In this document: positions 6,756-10,798 of the stretch, in pieces
How the letters are laid out: each line of letters begins with the position of its first letter
Numbering within the stretch: position 1 is the stretch's first letter
Source: Atopobium sp.
GTDB lineage: Bacteria; Actinomycetota; Coriobacteriia; Coriobacteriales; Atopobiaceae
NCBI GenBank assembly: GCA_015259045.1
Contig: JABZHD010000026.1
Location: 1 to 10,798 of the forward strand
Reading direction: 5' to 3'
Length of the DNA stretch: 10,798 nt
Notes under the pieces: model-generated
Databases searched by the model: none
What the model was told of the DNA's origin: nothing
What the model saw: only the letters and a program-made list of their open reading frames with translations
Translations under genes and position numbers: made by a program

Positions 6756-7829
6756 TTGAACAAATATATGCGTCATAGACGCTTACCTTCATGCTCTACC
6801 CTTATGACAGCACTTCTTGTAGCAGTGCTTGTTGTTAATACCTTTTTGTTTGGCGTCTCAAGAGCTCAAGCAGAGACTCTTGAAGAGCTCCAGGCCAAGG
6901 TAGAGCAGACCAATTCTGATTACGATGCCGCTAACCAGCGCGTAGCTGAGCTGCAAAAGCAGATTGCAGACAATGAGGCTCGTATTGCAGAGATTGAACA
7001 GCAACTCCCAGAGCAGCGCTTAAAAGCTGCAGAGTCTATTAGAGCTATGTATCGTATGCAGCAGGGCTCCATGGGAATTATTGATCTGCTTTTGTCGGCA
7101 GATAACTTTAATGATTTGATTGCTGTTGTTCAGTATCTTGAGATTATCCAGAACAAAAATTCAGATGCTATCAACCACCTTGTTGACCTTAGCAAAGAGC
7201 TTTCTGAGACTCAGTCATCTTTAAATGCACAGATGGCAGAAGCAGAAGAGCAGAAGAAGGCTGCTGAGGATGCTATGAATGCGGCAATCGCATCAAGAGA
7301 GCAGCTACAAGCAGAGCAGGCTGCACAGGCAGCAGCAGAAGCAGCAGCTGCAGAGGAGGCGCTGAAACAAGCCTCTACTGAGACTACTTTTACCAACGCT
7401 TCTGGTAACACCACTGAGGTCACTACCCCATCAACTCCTTCGGCTCAAAATGTTGACTGGTCAAGCGATAAGACCAACTTTGTAAGCTCTTGGGGCGCCC
7501 GAATTGACGCCTATCTTGCTGGTTCCCCTCTTGCTGGCTACGGCTCAACTTTTGCTGAGGCTGCATGGGCCTACGGCGTTGATCCGCGTTTCTCGCCTGC
7601 TATTTCTGCAGTTGAGAGTACAAAGGGTAGGTATAACTTCCTTCCCTACAACGCATGGGGTTGGGGTTCTGCTAGCTGGGGTAGCTGGGAAGAGGCTATC
7701 TGGGATCACACAGCTGGTCTTGCTGCTGGCTACGGCGGAAGGCTTTCTGTTTCTGGCGCTGCAAAGTACAACCCAGCAAATCCAAACGGCTGGTACTCGG
7801 CAGTTCTTACGCAGATGGAGCTCATCTAA
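6756..7829 (+). CDS. Exported coiled-coil protein with C-terminal lysozyme-like (probable peptidoglycan-acting) domain
   Basis: This 357-residue protein is exported by a signal peptide (basic start, hydrophobic core at about 16-33, likely cleavage after AQA at residue 39). Residues 41-205 form a long coiled coil resembling the N-terminal regulatory domain of PcsB/CwlO-type cell-wall hydrolases, including the RAMYRMQQGSMGIIDLLLSADNFNDL region (96-121) seen in that group. An Ala/Glu-rich stretch and a Thr/Ser/Pro linker (206-233) follow. The C-terminal 120 residues resemble bacterial lysozyme-like domains: YGVDPRFSPAISAVEST (273-289) with Glu287 as the likely catalytic acid, then YNAWGWG (298-304) and SWEEAIW (310-316). 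The likely role is cleavage of glycan strands in peptidoglycan during growth or division; the activity is inferred. The start is TTG at 6756-6758 because GGAGG lies 5 bases before it, whereas the ATG at 6768 is 17 bases away. Translation may be controlled by the upstream leader. Confidence 0.85.
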   Translation: MNKYMRHRRLPSCSTLMTALLVAVLVVNTFLFGVSRAQAETLEELQAKVEQTNSDYDAANQRVAELQKQIADNEARIAEIEQQLPEQRLKAAESIRAMYRMQQGSMGIIDLLLSADNFNDLIAVVQYLEIIQNKNSDAINHLVDLSKELSETQSSLNAQMAEAEEQKKAAEDAMNAAIASREQLQAEQAAQAAAEAAAAEEALKQASTETTFTNASGNTTEVTTPSTPSAQNVDWSSDKTNFVSSWGARIDAYLAGSPLAGYGSTFAEAAWAYGVDPRFSPAISAVESTKGRYNFLPYNAWGWGSASWGSWEEAIWDHTAGLAAGYGGRLSVSGAAKYNPANPNGWYSAVLTQMELI

Positions 7830-7860
7830 GCTTCTGGCCACATAACCTTTAGAGAACGTT

Positions 7861-7890
7861 AAAACCCCGCAGTTTACCTGCGGGGTTTTT
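7861..7890 (+). terminator. Strong, probably bidirectional rho-independent terminator
   Basis: AAAACCCCGCAG and CTGCGGGGTTTT form a perfect 12-bp stem with a TTTAC loop and trailing T residues, 31 bases after the stop of the lysozyme-like gene. On the minus strand the same element also ends in four T residues, so it can stop transcripts of the convergent permease gene, whose stop is at 7998. Confidence 0.93.
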
Positions 7891-7997
7891 GTTGTCGGGT
7901 GCAGAGGCGATTGTAGGTTGAGTTGAGCTTGGAGTGGACGGGTTTCTCGCCAGATGACGGGCAACGCGAGCGGGCGGCACGGGTGGGCGGCAGACGG

Positions 7998-8993
7998 CTA
8001 CGCGGTGAGCACGACCATCGCAAGGATGAGGGCAAAGCCGATAAGGTCGGCAACGCTAAAGGTTATTCCAAGCACCAGTACGGTGGTAATGGTTGCCATA
8101 ACGGGTTCGATAGTGCCCAGAAGAACCGCCCTAAGTGAGCCTGCGTCCTTAACGCCCTGCAGGTAAAGGCCGTACGCCAAGAACGTTCCCACCAACACAC
8201 CAATGACTACCAGCAAAACACCAAAGGCGTCCAGCTGAGGCATGTGGTTCCAAGGCTGATAGAACACAGCAATGAGCGTGCCTGAGAACAAAAATGCTAG
8301 GCCGTTTACGGTAAAGCTTCCCCACTTCTCCATCAAAGGTTTGGGTAAAATGGAGAGGGCTGCCTGAGCAAACGCACACATAACACCCCAGAAAATACCT
8401 GATGTTGGCAGGTTAAGCGTGCCGGGATTTCCTCCTGTTACCAAAAGATATGTGCCAATAAGCGCCAAAACAATGCCAAGAATCTCGCGACGGCGGGGCC
8501 AGCGTCTACCAACCACGCACACAAAGGCCAAAACGCCCAACATGCCCAACGACTGCATGATAGTTGCAGTTCCAGAATTAGTGGCATTAACTGCGTAAAT
8601 GTAAGCAACTTGCGAGAATAGAATGGCAAACAAACTAACTACAAAAATCTTTGCCAACTCTTTTGGCTTCCTAATGACAGTTGTGAGATTTTTTCTATCC
8701 AACGCAAAGGCGGTACCCAAGAATAACCAGCAGGCACAAAGCTCGCGTATATCAATCAGCCACATGGGATCAACATGATAGGTATCTAACAGGTATTTTG
8801 CGGCGGTTCCAAATGCGCCCCAGGAAGCTCCGCCAATCAAGACAAACAGCATTCCTCGATAGATTTTCTTCTTATTATCAGGGGTTATTTCAGCGTCATC
8901 GCTACCAAGTGCTTCCTCTTCTGCAGAAGTCTCTAAAACGTCTGTGGCCTTAGAAGACTCCACATCGCTCTCATGAGAAATGAAATCATTCAT
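7998..8993 (-). CDS. EamA-family (drug/metabolite transporter superfamily) permease
   Basis: This 331-residue inner-membrane protein has the ten-helix pattern of the EamA/DMT superfamily: two tandem EamA domains at about residues 46-185 and 199-331. The first starts with GASWGAFGTAAKYLL (55-69), and the second contains a GTIEPVMAT block (293-301) typical of the last helices. DMT permeases export or import small metabolites such as amino acids, nucleotides or drugs; the substrate cannot be told from sequence. An unusual feature is a hydrophilic N-terminal extension of about 43 residues, rich in Asp and Glu, before the first membrane helix. The ATG at 8991-8993 lacks a good ribosome-binding site, but an in-frame stop lies only a few codons upstream. 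A later start at Met48 would remove the extension and has GAGGA almost adjacent to it, too close for normal use. It is convergent with the lysozyme-like gene and divergent from the peptidase gene. Confidence 0.9.
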   Translation of the reverse strand: MNDFISHESDVESSKATDVLETSAEEEALGSDDAEITPDNKKKIYRGMLFVLIGGASWGAFGTAAKYLLDTYHVDPMWLIDIRELCACWLFLGTAFALDRKNLTTVIRKPKELAKIFVVSLFAILFSQVAYIYAVNATNSGTATIMQSLGMLGVLAFVCVVGRRWPRRREILGIVLALIGTYLLVTGGNPGTLNLPTSGIFWGVMCAFAQAALSILPKPLMEKWGSFTVNGLAFLFSGTLIAVFYQPWNHMPQLDAFGVLLVVIGVLVGTFLAYGLYLQGVKDAGSLRAVLLGTIEPVMATITTVLVLGITFSVADLIGFALILAMVVLTA

Positions 8994-9030
8994 CTGGGTA
9001 TAAATCTTTCATTACAAAATACGGATACAA

Positions 9031-9059
9031 GTGTCACTTTTTCTCTGACGCGGTAGTAT
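9031..9059 (+). promoter_or_regulatory. Candidate promoter for the M16C peptidase gene
   Basis: GTGTCA (9031-9036, four of six consensus bases) and TAGTAT (9054-9059, five of six) lie 17 bases apart. Transcription would start near 9066, about 67 bases before the ATG at 9133. No other plus-strand pair in the 139-base gap between the divergent genes was as good. No convincing promoter was found in the opposite direction for the permease. Confidence 0.4.
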
Positions 9060-9096
9060 CACAATAACAAAAATCCACCTTACCCTGCTCCGCTCA

Positions 9097-9120
9097 GAGC
9101 CTTAGGTCTCTAAACGGCTC
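9097..9120 (+). repeat. Hairpin in the leader of the M16C peptidase gene
   Basis: GAGCCTTAG (9097-9105) pairs with CTAA (9110-9113) and GGCTC (9116-9120), leaving a GTCT loop and a two-base bulge, for 9 base pairs in total. It is not followed by a T run, so it is not a rho-independent terminator. It ends just before the AGGG that would serve the ATG at 9133. A role in mRNA stability or start-site access is possible but unproven. Confidence 0.4.
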
Positions 9121-9132
9121 AGTTAGGGCAAG

Positions 9133-10798
9133 ATGGTTCCAAAAAACGGCATTGATGCTCACGTAAGTTTTCGTATAGATTGGCAGCTTATGACGTCTAA
9201 GTATTCGCAGATGGACAGCGCGTTTTCTGTTGGCACGCTTCACGCAGAAGACAAAAGCTTTGAGGTAATCTCGGCTGAGTGGGTTAACGAGATTTCTGGT
9301 TACGCGTACATCTTCAAGCACATTCCCACAGGCGCCCGCCTTATGTGGTTTGCCTGCGACGATGACAACCGCTCGTTTGCCATTGCTTTTAAAACACCTC
9401 CTGTAGATCACACGGGCGTCTTCCACATCTTGGAGCACTCTGTTCTCTGCGGATCCGATGCTTATCCTGTCAAAGAGCCTTTTGTTAACCTGCTCAAGAC
9501 CTCTATGCAGACGTTCTTGAACGCAATGACTTACCCTGACAAGACGGTTTACCCTGTGGCCAGCACTAACGTAGCTGACTTGGAAAACCTCATGAGCGTG
9601 TACCTTGACGCTGTCTTGCATCCTGCAATCTATAAGCGTAAGCGCATCTTTGAACAGGAAGGCTGGCATCTAGAAGCTGACGAGCAGGGCAATCTAAGCT
9701 ACAACGGCGTTGTCTTCAACGAGATGAAGGGTGCCCTCTCTGACCCAGATCGCGTACTCTACGATTCTGTCAGCGAGGCCCTCTTCCCTGATACCGCCTA
9801 CGGCAAAGAATCTGGTGGTAAGCCGCGCGCAATCCCTGAACTCACCTACGAGAACTTCCTGGACACCCACGCTCGCCACTACGACCTCTCTAACAGCTAC
9901 ACCTTCCTCTACGGCGACCTTGATTGCGAGCGTGAGCTCTCCTTTATTGCCCAGAGGTTTGCAGCTGCCGAGAAACGCGATGCAGGTGCGCCTAATCCAC
10001 TCAACCTGCAGGCACCCGTGTTGCCCGAGCCTTGCCAGGTCCGCATGAACACCACAGCCGACAACTCCAGCGTTGGCCTAGGTTACGTGCTTGGAACGCC
10101 TGATCAGCGCAACAAGATGATGGCAGCAGATATCTTGTTTGACACCCTCATGGGCTCCAATGAGTCCCCGCTCAAGCGTGCAATTCTTGACGCAGAGCTG
10201 GGTGATGACTTTAGCTACTATCTCTCCGATGACCTTGCTCAGCCAATGCTCTTCTTGCAGCTCAAGGGTCTCAAAGAAGGAGCAGCTCAGAAGTTCCGCA
10301 ACTTGGTTGAGACCACCTGCCAGAAGATTGCTACCGAGGGCATTGATCCAAAGAAGCTCAACGCGTCCATTGCGCTTGCAGAATTTAACCTGCGCGAGAA
10401 TGACCAGCCTTACTCAAACGGTATTGAGTACACGCTGCGTTCACTCTCAAGCTGGCTCTATGACGACGCTCGCCCTCTGGACTACATCCGCTACGAGGAC
10501 GCCATTGCCTACGTCAAAGAACTTGCAGTTCAGAAGGGCTTTGAGAAGCTGCTTCTGGAGCTCATTTGCAACAGCAAACACGCAGCTCAGGTTGAGCTGG
10601 TCCCCACAGACGAGGGAGACGCTCAAGAAGAGGCTGCTGAGCTGGAGCAACTTCGCTCTACGCTCACCGATGAGGATGTCGAGAAGATCCGTGCAGAAGT
10701 TGAGGCACTCCGTTTGGAGCAAGAAACACCTGACGCTCCAGAAGACTTAGCCAAGCTGCCGTCCCTCTCGCTCAGTGATATCGGTGCAGGTAGAGAGC
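9133..10798 (+). CDS. M16C-family zinc metallopeptidase (presequence protease/insulinase type), N-terminal part (runs off right edge)
   Basis: The visible 555 codons encode about half of a large M16C peptidase; family members have about 950-1000 residues and form a closed chamber that degrades peptides in the cytoplasm or, in eukaryotic relatives, organelles. The inverted zinc motif is HILEH (residues 98-102 counted from 9133), within a block that reads TGVFHILEHSVLCGS. The third zinc ligand is probably Glu197 in GVVFNEMKG, 95 residues downstream, the spacing found in presequence proteases. Other family blocks are KEPFVNLLK (114-122) and NAMTYPDKTVYPVAS (130-144). The substrate is probably short unstructured peptides. 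The start is uncertain: ATG 9133 has a weak AGGG site, while ATG 9190 and ATG 9211 fit the usual family N-terminus better (the family homology begins near residue 27) but have no ribosome-binding site. An acidic helical stretch occurs near residues 495-535. No frameshift is seen. Confidence 0.93.
   Translation, partial: MVPKNGIDAHVSFRIDWQLMTSKYSQMDSAFSVGTLHAEDKSFEVISAEWVNEISGYAYIFKHIPTGARLMWFACDDDNRSFAIAFKTPPVDHTGVFHILEHSVLCGSDAYPVKEPFVNLLKTSMQTFLNAMTYPDKTVYPVASTNVADLENLMSVYLDAVLHPAIYKRKRIFEQEGWHLEADEQGNLSYNGVVFNEMKGALSDPDRVLYDSVSEALFPDTAYGKESGGKPRAIPELTYENFLDTHARHYDLSNSYTFLYGDLDCERELSFIAQRFAAAEKRDAGAPNPLNLQAPVLPEPCQVRMNTTADNSSVGLGYVLGTPDQRNKMMAADILFDTLMGSNESPLKRAILDAELGDDFSYYLSDDLAQPMLFLQLKGLKEGAAQKFRNLVETTCQKIATEGIDPKKLNASIALAEFNLRENDQPYSNGIEYTLRSLSSWLYDDARPLDYIRYEDAIAYVKELAVQKGFEKLLLELICNSKHAAQVELVPTDEGDAQEEAAELEQLRSTLTDEDVEKIRAEVEALRLEQETPDAPEDLAKLPSLSLSDIGAGRE

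Noticed and set aside
7923..8166. Small plus-strand open frames overlapping the end of the EamA permease
   Set aside because: They lie antisense to a well-supported membrane protein, have no good ribosome-binding site and encode nothing recognisable.
9094..9669. A 191-codon minus-strand frame over the start of the peptidase gene
   Set aside because: It is antisense to the zinc-motif region of the M16C peptidase and shows no domain or start signal of its own.

Overview
The window looks like a chromosomal stretch from a Gram-positive host-associated bacterium of moderate GC, most likely a coriobacterium of the Atopobium/Lancefieldella type. This is an inference from protein style (a sortase-anchored surface protein with InlB-type repeats, a PcsB-like envelope protein, an M16C peptidase, a long actinobacterial-style PcrA) and from strong AGGAGG ribosome-binding sites with GTG/TTG starts. 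No rRNA or other marker gene is present, so the genus is not proven. I saw no tRNA, rRNA, CRISPR array, insertion sequence, phage gene or integration site.

Layout. Bases 1-3632 hold a tight minus-strand operon read pcrA -> mscS-family channel -> mtnN. The gaps are only 2 and 1 bases, each downstream ribosome-binding site lies in the end of the preceding gene, and mtnN runs off the left edge. Bases 3824-5308 (minus) encode a secreted, LPYTG-anchored surface protein with its own terminator just before the pcrA leader. Bases 5530-6462 (minus) encode UppP/BacA undecaprenyl-diphosphatase, also followed by a strong terminator. A divergent intergenic region (6463-6755) carries a good plus-strand promoter, a possible short leader ORF and a predicted stem that would cover the ribosome-binding site of the next gene. 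Bases 6756-7829 (plus) encode an exported coiled-coil protein with a lysozyme-like C-terminal domain, closed by a terminator that can work in both directions. Bases 7998-8993 (minus) encode an EamA/DMT-family permease. From about 9133 to the right edge (plus) lies the N-terminal half of an M16C (presequence-protease/insulinase family) zinc peptidase.

How the genes may work together. Three neighbouring but separately transcribed units concern the cell envelope: the wall-anchored surface protein, UppP (recycling of the lipid carrier for peptidoglycan) and the probable peptidoglycan-acting exported protein. The pcrA-mscS-mtnN operon joins DNA repair, osmotic protection and recycling of methylthioadenosine/S-adenosylhomocysteine; no common pathway is evident. 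The most unusual signal is the structured 5' leader of the exported lysozyme-like protein. Otherwise the window looks like ordinary core chromosome; I did not find a clear new defence or mobile system.
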